Shown here in pieces: positions 43,205-51,164 of a stretch of 64,000 bases of DNA (positions are counted from its first letter, which is position 1; each line of letters opens with the position of its first letter). Where the stretch lies: positions 1 to 64,000 of the forward strand of contig NZ_JADKPZ010000001.1 of assembly GCF_016106035.1 (NCBI RefSeq), written 5' to 3'. The translations under genes were made by a program, and so were the position numbers. Below the pieces are notes generated by a model. The model saw nothing but the letters and a program-made list of their open reading frames with translations, did not search any database and was not told the DNA's origin. The DNA is from Arcobacter vandammei. GTDB taxonomy: Bacteria; Campylobacterota; Campylobacteria; Campylobacterales; Arcobacteraceae.

Positions 43205-43894
43205 ATGGAACCTATAAATACTGATTTGGCAATAAAATATTTAGTAGAAGAGTTAAATTTAAAAAATGAAGCTGAATTGGCTGAAAAATTAAAGATGAAT
43301 AAAAATGCTCTTTCTATGCTAAAAAAAAGGAATTCCTTAGGTACATTAATTGAAAAAGTTTTAACTCACATAGATATTCAAGTATCCCTAGATAAAATTG
43401 TTTATGGATATACTTCAAAATGTTTTAAAGCTCAATGTTTAGCTACTCAAAACAATAAAGAAAATGAACTTAATAATATACTAGAAAATTTCATTAATAC
43501 TCAGAGTATTTTATTTAAAATAAAATCATTAATTGAGAAGCTAAAAGGACAAACTTTTTTTGAAAAGATTATAGAAGAATTTTCAGGAAAAGGAGAAAAA
43601 ATAATTAAATTTTTATATTACTTTGTAGTATATATTGAGGAAACTCAACAAAAATTTGATTTTTTAGATATTAAAAATTCTTTTATTTTAGAACTAAAAA
43701 AATTTGAGTTACCAAAAAATGCGAAGATTGCTTCATTTGAACTAAAAGAGGTAGATAAAGATAGGTTAATTCTTTGGATAGAAAATGAATTAGATAATTC
43801 TTCTATACTCGAAATTATTTCTAACACTACTGAACTTAAATATATTTTAGAAAATGAATTAAATATATTTAATAAAATGTTAATTAAATTTTAA
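43205..43894 (+). CDS. CI-like phage/element repressor
   Basis: About 229 aa from ATG 43205 (AAAAGGAATTTA upstream; the frame is open to 43157). The N-terminal helix-turn-helix NEAELAEKLKMNKNALSMLK resembles the CI repressor domain of Mu/P2-like elements, which regulates the lysogenic state. The C-terminal part is helical and unlike the LexA-type peptidase domain. It is divergent from the replication genes and probably autoregulated at the two palindromes. Confidence 0.65.
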   Translation: MEPINTDLAIKYLVEELNLKNEAELAEKLKMNKNALSMLKKRNSLGTLIEKVLTHIDIQVSLDKIVYGYTSKCFKAQCLATQNNKENELNNILENFINTQSILFKIKSLIEKLKGQTFFEKIIEEFSGKGEKIIKFLYYFVVYIEETQQKFDFLDIKNSFILELKKFELPKNAKIASFELKEVDKDRLILWIENELDNSSILEIISNTTELKYILENELNIFNKMLIKF

Positions 43895-44021
43895 TAGATA
43901 TTTGTTTTTTTTCATATGCATTAATGAAATAATACCCTTTTTTTATGTATAAATTTTGTATATTGACAGTATCTTGTGGCTGAGAAGTTTTAAGTATTTT
44001 TAAAAGTGATAAAAATTTACT

Positions 44022-45755
44022 TTACAATGAAGAATAACCCTTTTCATCCAAAGTTAATCCAGCTAAATATAATTTTTCTTTACTATCATATTTGCTAAAT
44101 AGCTTTTCTAGTATATCATCTTTTGATACATTTAACCTCAATGATAAAATTTCATCATTATAAGAAAAATCATTCAATAATCTTTCTAAAGGAGCATTAA
44201 CATCACAAAATTTTAGAAAATATTTTATCTCTTTATCTTCTATTTGTTCTATGTCTATACTTTGATTTAATTGGCTCAATCCATATAAAGATAAAACTCC
44301 AAATGAATATAATTGTGTTTTGTCATCAGCTTTTAAAATATTTTTCTTAATTTTTGGATTGGATAAAGAATTTGCTTTAGATATTTCTACAAATGTTAAA
44401 ATAGACTTACCCCCAATATTCAATATATTTGAAATATCATTTTTTATCAAAGCTTCAATAACAGATTTTGTTTCAAAAAAATCTTTTGTTGTAGGTATTA
44501 AAGGTAATAATTTACTCTCAAATTCACTTACATCAAATAAATAAATGAGCCTATTTATATAAAAATGATACTTCTTAAGCAATATTTTTTGATGAACATT
44601 TTGTTCGGATGTATCTATTTTATTCAAAGATTCTAAACTTTCAATATAAAATTTCTTCAATTTTATAGCTCTATTTATTAACTTTTCAACAGTTAAAGAT
44701 TTTCTATAGCTATTTAAAGGATTATAATAACTTAACCATTTTACAAAAGATTGCCATCCTGAATACCTTGAATTTATGTAAAGTTTATACACAGGAAGTG
44801 ATATTTTATTGTCTTTTAGCTCTTTTTGTATTTCTGATACAGTATCTTGCATAGACAAATAAAGTTGAATGTCATTAAGTAAGTTAATAAATTCATCATT
44901 ATGACCAATTTCACTAGTAAGAAGCTCCCATTCTGACACATCCAACTCTTGATATTTTTCTTGATTTAAAATAGCACCTTTTATTTTAGATATTTTTTCA
45001 TATAAAATAGCTTTTACATATTCAACATTATCTTTATTATCAATAATTACTATATCATCAACATACCTAAAATATTTATCTTCAAAAATTTCATACATCT
45101 CATTATCAAATGATTTTAAAGTAATACTACCAAGAAGATGACCAATATCGGGATTGACTGCTATTCCTGATACTGTAACATCAAGAGATGATTTAATGAA
45201 AGCTAAAATGCCTTTTTTGATTTTTTCATCAATATTAGTTTGTTCCATATACTTAGAAAAATTTTCATAGACATAAGATTTATCCATACTAGGGTAATAA
45301 TTACTCAAATCAAAAACAAAAGCTCTCAAGTTTTCATCTTCTGCTAGTCTGCTTGAGATAGAAACATTTCTGTTTTTATAACCTTTATAGTAGTATGAAT
45401 AATTATAACTAGCATAATCTTCTGCAAGGTAATAACTGAAATTTTGTGGATTGTTTTTAAATATTTCTTCTTTTGACAATATAGATAAAATATATGCTTC
45501 CACAAGTAAAGTTGTAGGACTCCCAATATAAAAATTACGATGATTTAGTTTATCTTCTTCATCAATCTTTTTAAACCATTGATATTCAAAATAAGACCAT
45601 TTTGATATTGTAGTTAATTTTCTTTCACAATAGCTTTTTAACCATTTTAAATTTTGCTGATTATCAAGCAATAGCCTAAGAGCTACATATGTAGATGGAG
45701 AAGTTCGTCTGCTTGAATTAATGGCTCTAAGTGCTATTTTCTTTATATCTATCAT
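44022..45755 (-). CDS. Reverse transcriptase, defence-type, last gene of the type I R-M operon
   Basis: A 577-aa RNA-directed DNA polymerase-like protein. Motif A is VFDLSNYYPSM (Asp149), motif B GIAVNPDIGHLLGS (about 197-210), and motif C FRYVDDIVII (Asp233-Asp234), the catalytic pair of reverse transcriptases. The C-terminal half (about 330-577) is helical and lacks an endonuclease or maturase domain that I can see. It overlaps the preceding gene by 4 nt. It is not a group II intron or DGR type: no RNA structure, variable repeat or target gene is seen. It is best placed among unknown-group/Abi-like defence RTs. Confidence 0.8.
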   Translation of the reverse strand: MIDIKKIALRAINSSRRTSPSTYVALRLLLDNQQNLKWLKSYCERKLTTISKWSYFEYQWFKKIDEEDKLNHRNFYIGSPTTLLVEAYILSILSKEEIFKNNPQNFSYYLAEDYASYNYSYYYKGYKNRNVSISSRLAEDENLRAFVFDLSNYYPSMDKSYVYENFSKYMEQTNIDEKIKKGILAFIKSSLDVTVSGIAVNPDIGHLLGSITLKSFDNEMYEIFEDKYFRYVDDIVIIDNKDNVEYVKAILYEKISKIKGAILNQEKYQELDVSEWELLTSEIGHNDEFINLLNDIQLYLSMQDTVSEIQKELKDNKISLPVYKLYINSRYSGWQSFVKWLSYYNPLNSYRKSLTVEKLINRAIKLKKFYIESLESLNKIDTSEQNVHQKILLKKYHFYINRLIYLFDVSEFESKLLPLIPTTKDFFETKSVIEALIKNDISNILNIGGKSILTFVEISKANSLSNPKIKKNILKADDKTQLYSFGVLSLYGLSQLNQSIDIEQIEDKEIKYFLKFCDVNAPLERLLNDFSYNDEILSLRLNVSKDDILEKLFSKYDSKEKLYLAGLTLDEKGYSSL

Positions 45756-46672
45756 TTATCTTGCCCATCTACAATTAATCTTAATCCAGATATATTTCCT
45801 CGCAACTCATTAAAAGAAGTTGGATGAATAAATTTGAATTCTCTTGTTGAAATTTCACAAGCATTGCTATTTAAATCAGTAAACTGTGTCCAAAGTTTTT
45901 TGATTGATTCGATTAACTCTCCAATTCTTTTAAACAACTTTTCTGCTTTTTTAAAATTCCCAGGTTCTATCCACAATATAGTAGAATTTTTACCAATAGT
46001 AGCAACATAATCCAATATAGTACGAAATGAATCGTCAAAATTATTATTAGTACCTGTAGCACCTGAAAAATTAGAAAAGAATACAAAATATTCATCTGCA
46101 TTAGTAGCAAACAAATAATGCATTAATTTCATTGTCTCAGTGTTACTTGTAGCATCCCACTGTTTTGTAGAGTATGATATATTAATTCCAACTTTTAAAA
46201 AATCTTTCGATATTGAATTCATCATTTCATCAAAAATTTTCAAAGCATCACTTGAAAAATCAGCACCTATAATTTCAATATCTAATGGTAAAGTTGGATA
46301 ATACTTGTGTTGTCTTAATGTAAATAAAGTAGTAAGTAAACCAATCAATCCAGCACCACTTCCACACGGTAAATATAATATCTTTAATTTTTTATCAGAA
46401 AATACAGTTGCTAGTTGTGATGCAATATGATTTAAATCTCCATCTGGATTAATTACAACATATTGTGATCTTACTGCACCATTTGGGAATCTTCCTACAA
46501 AATGATTTATTGCTTCATCTTCATCATTACCACCTATTGAACCTTGCAAATTTGCTTTTGATTCTTCAAATTTACCAAGTGCATTTAATTTATCAATATA
46601 CGATTTGATTAAAAGTGGAGATAATTTTAACTGCTTATTTTCAAACAGTTCAGTTGGAAGATTATTCTTCAT
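45752..46672 (-). CDS. Rossmann methyltransferase-like protein next to the RT
   Basis: I prefer ATG 46672 (AGGATAAAT upstream), 2 nt after the previous stop, giving 306 aa; the frame is open to 46708. The middle shows a SAM-binding-like motif KILYLPCGSGAGLIGLL followed by IEIIGADFSSDALKIFDE, then a strand with AFATNADEYFVFFSN-like order typical of class I methyltransferases. No DPPY or NPPF target-base motif is present, so the substrate is open (RNA, protein, small molecule), or it may be a non-catalytic nucleotide sensor. Confidence 0.55.
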   Translation of the reverse strand: MKNNLPTELFENKQLKLSPLLIKSYIDKLNALGKFEESKANLQGSIGGNDEDEAINHFVGRFPNGAVRSQYVVINPDGDLNHIASQLATVFSDKKLKILYLPCGSGAGLIGLLTTLFTLRQHKYYPTLPLDIEIIGADFSSDALKIFDEMMNSISKDFLKVGINISYSTKQWDATSNTETMKLMHYLFATNADEYFVFFSNFSGATGTNNNFDDSFRTILDYVATIGKNSTILWIEPGNFKKAEKLFKRIGELIESIKKLWTQFTDLNSNACEISTREFKFIHPTSFNELRGNISGLRLIVDGQDK

Positions 46673-46674
46673 AT

Positions 46675-47583
46675 TTATCCTAATTTTTCCGTTATCAATC
46701 TTTTCCAATTCTTTTTATGTATTAATCTATCTTCTTGTAAATTTTCTTTTAGTATCTGAGCTTTTGTTAATTGAGATATATTAATCCAATCATCCCTAAA
46801 TACATATGTAGCATTTCCTGCAAATGCGTTTTCCATAACAAATAAATTTTTATCTTCAAAAGCAAAGACTACATAATCATTAAATCCACCATTTCCTCTT
46901 GCAACAAAATTTGGTGCAAATTTATTAATAAACTCAAATCTATTAAGAGCATCTTCTTTATATTCAACTTTAACTATATCAAGCATTTCATTTAAATTAT
47001 GTCTCAATCTCTCCCAAGGCATTTCACCTTGAGGCAATATGTGCCAATTTACTTTTTTAATTTTTGTTTTTACCTTTGATATAAAATCTACTCCTACTAT
47101 TTCACAAGAACCAAATAGTTCTAAAAATAAATTAATTATATGTTTAACCTGTTCTTTATCAGATTTTTTTACTTGTGTACGATGAGTTAATATCTTATTA
47201 TTTTGATTATCTTTTCTAATAATTAATTCTATTGAATAGGCATTAATATAGTCTCGTTGAAATTTTTTATATGGAATATCAATTGAGCGACTATGGTTAT
47301 TGCCATGCCAATCTTTAAAATTTCTATCTTGTGATACATAAAAAGTTATCTTTGGCAAATTATCTAATATTATTTCTTTACCTATTGCATTTACTTTTGA
47401 TATAGGTCCTACAATAGAGGGTAGTAATTGTTCTCCTATATCAAACTCTTTACTAAAACCCATATTTCTGAGTTGTTTTTCAAATGTACTTATATCACTT
47501 AATACAATTGATACCTCTTCATCTTCTTTAAATAAAGTTAAATATTTATCAACATTTTGAACTCTTGATTTATTAATATACAT
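46675..47583 (-). CDS. Unknown protein of the RT operon, 302 aa
   Basis: A soluble protein with no domain I can name. The C-terminal third is distinctive: NGGFNDYVVFAFEDKNLFVM, then ATYVFRDDWINISQLTK and DRLIHKKNWKRLI. This is a beta-rich stretch followed by a basic helix with His, Lys and Trp, which could be a nucleic-acid-binding or nuclease-like region. It starts 5 nt after the stop of the preceding gene and ends 2 nt before the methyltransferase-like gene, so it is firmly in the operon. Confidence 0.55.
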   Translation of the reverse strand: MYINKSRVQNVDKYLTLFKEDEEVSIVLSDISTFEKQLRNMGFSKEFDIGEQLLPSIVGPISKVNAIGKEIILDNLPKITFYVSQDRNFKDWHGNNHSRSIDIPYKKFQRDYINAYSIELIIRKDNQNNKILTHRTQVKKSDKEQVKHIINLFLELFGSCEIVGVDFISKVKTKIKKVNWHILPQGEMPWERLRHNLNEMLDIVKVEYKEDALNRFEFINKFAPNFVARGNGGFNDYVVFAFEDKNLFVMENAFAGNATYVFRDDWINISQLTKAQILKENLQEDRLIHKKNWKRLITEKLG

Positions 47584-47588
47584 TTAAA

Positions 47589-48431
47589 TTACTCCTCTAT
47601 AATCTTAATAAGTCTTGCATCTCTCGTTTCTATAAGTTCACCAATTTTAATAATAGGCTCTACTTCAATTTTTACAGCTTGAGAATTTTTAAAATAATCA
47701 CTCATTTTTGACAACTGTTTATCTGTCGCTCTAATTTTCATTTTTCCTATAAAATCTACATCTATATAAAAAAACTTACTACTTCTTGTTAATCCATCTG
47801 GTACACCAGAAATGATTATATTATCTATTTTAATATTATCTAATTCATTACTGTCAAATATATGTTTATTGGATATATTGATTTCTAAAACTTCTTCAAG
47901 TTCTATATCATTCTTCGCAATCATCTTAATTGATGTAGGTTTTAGTGATTTTTCTTCATTTTGAGCAATTATCGAAGAAATTTGCTTCATTGCATTATAA
48001 TTCGAAAATTCTGCATTAATTTTTTTCAAATTACTTTCAATAGTTTGTTTTTTATTAACAAATTGAGAATTAAAATACTCTTCTTCTGCCAATTCGGTTG
48101 CAATTTCAAATGTAGTATCAATAAGTTTTTTAATATCTTCCACAAATTCTTTAGATTGAGTATAGCTTTTCATTTTTTTAATCAAATCATATAAAAATGC
48201 ACCTGCTAATCCTTCTAAAATAGTTTGATAATTTACAATATCAATCAATCCTAGAACAATTTCAAAACTACCCTCTTTATTTGCTTGAATATAAATCTCT
48301 CTATTGCGAGTACCATATCGCTCATACTCATAATTATATGAAATTTTTTGAATACTTTCAGCAAGTTTTTTCATATCACTAAGTGCTATCATATGTAAAT
48401 CGGTTGAACCACCATCAAGCTTTATATTCAT
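47589..48431 (-). CDS. Unknown protein following hsdS, 280 aa
   Basis: Start placed at ATG 48431 (MNIKLDGGSTDLHMIALSD; AAGGAGAATAAT upstream); the open frame extends to 48539. It overlaps the hsdS stop by 17 nt. The N-terminal part (to about residue 90) is alpha/beta, followed by a coiled coil and a C-terminal beta-rich domain (EVLEINISNKHIFDSNELDN and on). No recognised family. It is the first of four non-R-M genes behind the type I system. Confidence 0.55.
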   Translation of the reverse strand: MNIKLDGGSTDLHMIALSDMKKLAESIQKISYNYEYERYGTRNREIYIQANKEGSFEIVLGLIDIVNYQTILEGLAGAFLYDLIKKMKSYTQSKEFVEDIKKLIDTTFEIATELAEEEYFNSQFVNKKQTIESNLKKINAEFSNYNAMKQISSIIAQNEEKSLKPTSIKMIAKNDIELEEVLEINISNKHIFDSNELDNIKIDNIIISGVPDGLTRSSKFFYIDVDFIGKMKIRATDKQLSKMSDYFKNSQAVKIEVEPIIKIGELIETRDARLIKIIEE

Positions 48432-49737
48432 TATTATTCTCCTTAGTTTCAAATGCTTCTTTAAGGACTGTTGCCATAAGCTTATCAACTGTTGTTTTGT
48501 TTTGTTTGATTTCGTTCTCAAGTTCATCACAAATAGCAAAAAGTTTTTCTATTGTCGCTACTATCTCTTTTTGTTCTTCAAGTGGTGGAAGAGGAATAAT
48601 GGTTTCACCAATAATATCTGTATTTAGATTTGGCTGCCCTTGTCCCCTCGAAGCTTCTTTTAAAAACCAAGTTGTTTTTGACTTTAGTAAATAATAAAAA
48701 AATGGCTTAAACAAGCTTATATTCATACGAATAAAAGCTGCAATTCCATCATTAAATGCGGTTGGAAAATTACAAATTTTAGGAACACCTAGTGTTGCAC
48801 CACTATTTGTTAGCATTAAAGTTTCTTCTTGCAAATATCTAGTTTTATGCAAACCTGCTTCCTTTATAGTGTATGAATAACCATCAACATACATTCCATC
48901 ATCTTTGGTTAAATCAGCAACTTTTAGAAAAGGTATTGTTCCATCATAATATTTCTTGTCTCCAGCTGGTCTTGGAGAACCACCTCTAACAATGTTTAAA
49001 ATATCCCCTAATCTACACCATTCCCAAGATGATGGAATATCAAAAGGTTTTTCATCATCACTTATTGGCGGAAGTGGTTTTTGGGCTTTTATTTTTTTCT
49101 CTTTTATAAGTTTTGCTTTCTCTTTTTTTATCTCTTCTAAAAGCTCTTTTGCACTACCTATATTTTGATTTTCTTCTCTCCAATTTGCTGTAAGTTTCCC
49201 TTCTATTGCTTCTTGTAAAATAGTCTGTTTTAATTGTTTTAAAAGAGATTGTTGATTTTCAATTTCTATACTTACATCAGCACTTATTGATTTTGCATTT
49301 ATAAGCTTATCTATCCAAAGGTTTTGCTTTTCTATTTCAAAATATGGTATTTCATAATTTCTAAGATTAGATTGATTTATAGCTTCTTTTGATGTTCCTG
49401 TTTTTGTATTTTTTACAATTTCATCTTTTAAAGAATTAAATACAAATTGATAAAATTTAAGATTTATAGGATATTTTTTATTATTTTTTGGAGTTAGAAT
49501 AAAACACAAATCACTAGCTATAAATTTATCATCAATATAATGTGTTCTTCCAAGTGAACCTGAAGCAGCTGCTGCAAATATTAAAGCTTCACATTCGTGA
49601 GAATAATTATTATGGGTTTTCCACTCTTGTGCAGCTGTTATAAATGTATATTCTCCCTCTGTACATTTTGAACTTTGAAGTAAGCCTTTTTCTAATTCAA
49701 AGAGTTCTCCAATTTTAACTTTTTGCCAATTACTCAT
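48415..49737 (-). CDS. hsdS: Type I restriction specificity subunit HsdS
   Basis: This 440-aa subunit has two target recognition domains (about 1-150 and 215-380) separated by conserved coiled-coil regions. The central region is LLKQLKQTILQEAIEGKLTA, and the C-terminal one has IIPLPPLEEQKEIVATIE. It determines the split recognition sequence of the HsdRMS complex. The start overlaps the hsdM stop by 4 nt. Confidence 0.94.
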   Translation of the reverse strand: MSNWQKVKIGELFELEKGLLQSSKCTEGEYTFITAAQEWKTHNNYSHECEALIFAAAASGSLGRTHYIDDKFIASDLCFILTPKNNKKYPINLKFYQFVFNSLKDEIVKNTKTGTSKEAINQSNLRNYEIPYFEIEKQNLWIDKLINAKSISADVSIEIENQQSLLKQLKQTILQEAIEGKLTANWREENQNIGSAKELLEEIKKEKAKLIKEKKIKAQKPLPPISDDEKPFDIPSSWEWCRLGDILNIVRGGSPRPAGDKKYYDGTIPFLKVADLTKDDGMYVDGYSYTIKEAGLHKTRYLQEETLMLTNSGATLGVPKICNFPTAFNDGIAAFIRMNISLFKPFFYYLLKSKTTWFLKEASRGQGQPNLNTDIIGETIIPLPPLEEQKEIVATIEKLFAICDELENEIKQNKTTVDKLMATVLKEAFETKENNNEYKA

Positions 49738-51161
49738 ATTAATTCACTTTTTAATTTTTCTAAAAGTTTATTGCTCTTTAAAAAAGAGTTTGAAAGCATA
49801 TCCAAAAGCTCTGTTGAAGTGTGGTTTTGTTCATCTTCTTCTTTGTGTGGGTTTTTAATATCTAAGTTATAACCATTTGCTTTTATAGTTTCTATATTTA
49901 CTTTCCAAGCTTGTTCATTTTCAACTCTATTGTTCCACCAAGATTTTAAAGTATCAAACTCTTCTATTTTTATAGGTTTTGTTTTACTATATGATTTTTG
50001 TCCCTCTGGTAACTTGTGTTCATAATACCAAATTTCAGATGTTGGTTTTCCTTTTGTAAAAAATAGTAAATTTGTAGCAACAGAAGCATAAGGTTGAAAT
50101 ACAGAGTTTGGAAGTCGCACAATTGTATGAAGATTACAATCTGTTAAGAGTTTTTCTCTAATTCTTTGTTTTACCCCATCTCCTGTGAGTGAGCCATCTG
50201 GAAGAACTATTCCAGCTTTTCCATCTTCTTTTAGATACTCAATCATTAAAATCAAAAACAAATCTGCACTCTCTTTTGTACGATAGTTCATAGGAAAATT
50301 TGTTTCCATACCGTCTGTTACATTTCCACCAAATGGTGGATTTGCTAAGATACAATTTACTTTATCTTTGTTTGATATTGAAGATAACTCTTTTGAAAGG
50401 GCATCATCATATATAATATTTGGTAGCTCAATATCGTGTAAAATCAAATTTGTAAGTGCCAACATATGTGGAAGTGGTTTTAGCTCCATTCCTTTTATAT
50501 TGTTTTGTAAAGTTACTCTATCTTCTGGAGTTTTTAGCTCTTTATTGTTTGTAATATGCTCTATTGCATTTACCAAAAATCCACCTGTACCACAAGCTGG
50601 GTCTAAAACTATATCATTTAAAGTAGGATTTACCATTTGTGTAACAAATTGTGTGATTGCTCTAGGAGTGTAAAATTCTCCACTATTTCCTGCACTTTGA
50701 AGCTCTTTTAAAATAGTTTCGTAAATATCCCCAAAAAGATGTCTATCTTCGCTATTGTTAAAATCGACTTCATTTATTTTATTTATCACTTGTCTTATGA
50801 TAGTTCCTGATTTCATATAGTTATTATTACCTTCAAAAACCTCTTTTATCAATAATGCTCTTTTGTTTGATGTTGATAGATTTTTTAAAGTTGTAAATAG
50901 CTTGTTGTCTATAAAATCAAGTAATTCATCGCCTGTAATTCCTTCATCATTTGTAGCCCAATTTCTCCACTGAAGTTCACTAGGAATTGGTGAGATATAA
51001 TCATCTTTGATTAGTTCAAGCTCTAAATCTTTATCATCAAATATTTTTAAGAAAATCATCCAACCTAACTGCTCAATTCTTTGGGCATCACCGTTTAGAC
51101 CTTTGTCATTTCTCATAATATTTTGTATTGATTTTATTATAGAAGATATATTTTTACTCAT
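49734..51161 (-). CDS. hsdM: Type I DNA adenine methyltransferase HsdM
   Basis: This 475-aa protein has an N-terminal helical HsdM_N domain, SAM-binding DPACGTGGFLVNA (about residue 183) and catalytic NPPFGG (about 272), the N6-adenine gamma-class order. It forms the modification core with HsdS. It lies 3 nt from the hsdR stop and overlaps hsdS. Confidence 0.96.
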   Translation of the reverse strand: MSKNISSIIKSIQNIMRNDKGLNGDAQRIEQLGWMIFLKIFDDKDLELELIKDDYISPIPSELQWRNWATNDEGITGDELLDFIDNKLFTTLKNLSTSNKRALLIKEVFEGNNNYMKSGTIIRQVINKINEVDFNNSEDRHLFGDIYETILKELQSAGNSGEFYTPRAITQFVTQMVNPTLNDIVLDPACGTGGFLVNAIEHITNNKELKTPEDRVTLQNNIKGMELKPLPHMLALTNLILHDIELPNIIYDDALSKELSSISNKDKVNCILANPPFGGNVTDGMETNFPMNYRTKESADLFLILMIEYLKEDGKAGIVLPDGSLTGDGVKQRIREKLLTDCNLHTIVRLPNSVFQPYASVATNLLFFTKGKPTSEIWYYEHKLPEGQKSYSKTKPIKIEEFDTLKSWWNNRVENEQAWKVNIETIKANGYNLDIKNPHKEEDEQNHTSTELLDMLSNSFLKSNKLLEKLKSELI

Positions 51162-51164
51162 TTA

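Noticed and set aside
43895-44021. Retron-type non-coding RNA next to the reverse transcriptase
   Set aside because: The gap is only 127 bp, lies downstream of the RT, and shows no long inverted repeat or msr/msd layout.
44022-48431. Diversity-generating retroelement
   Set aside because: No template/variable repeat pair or C-type lectin-like target was found near the RT, and adenine-specific variation cannot be seen.
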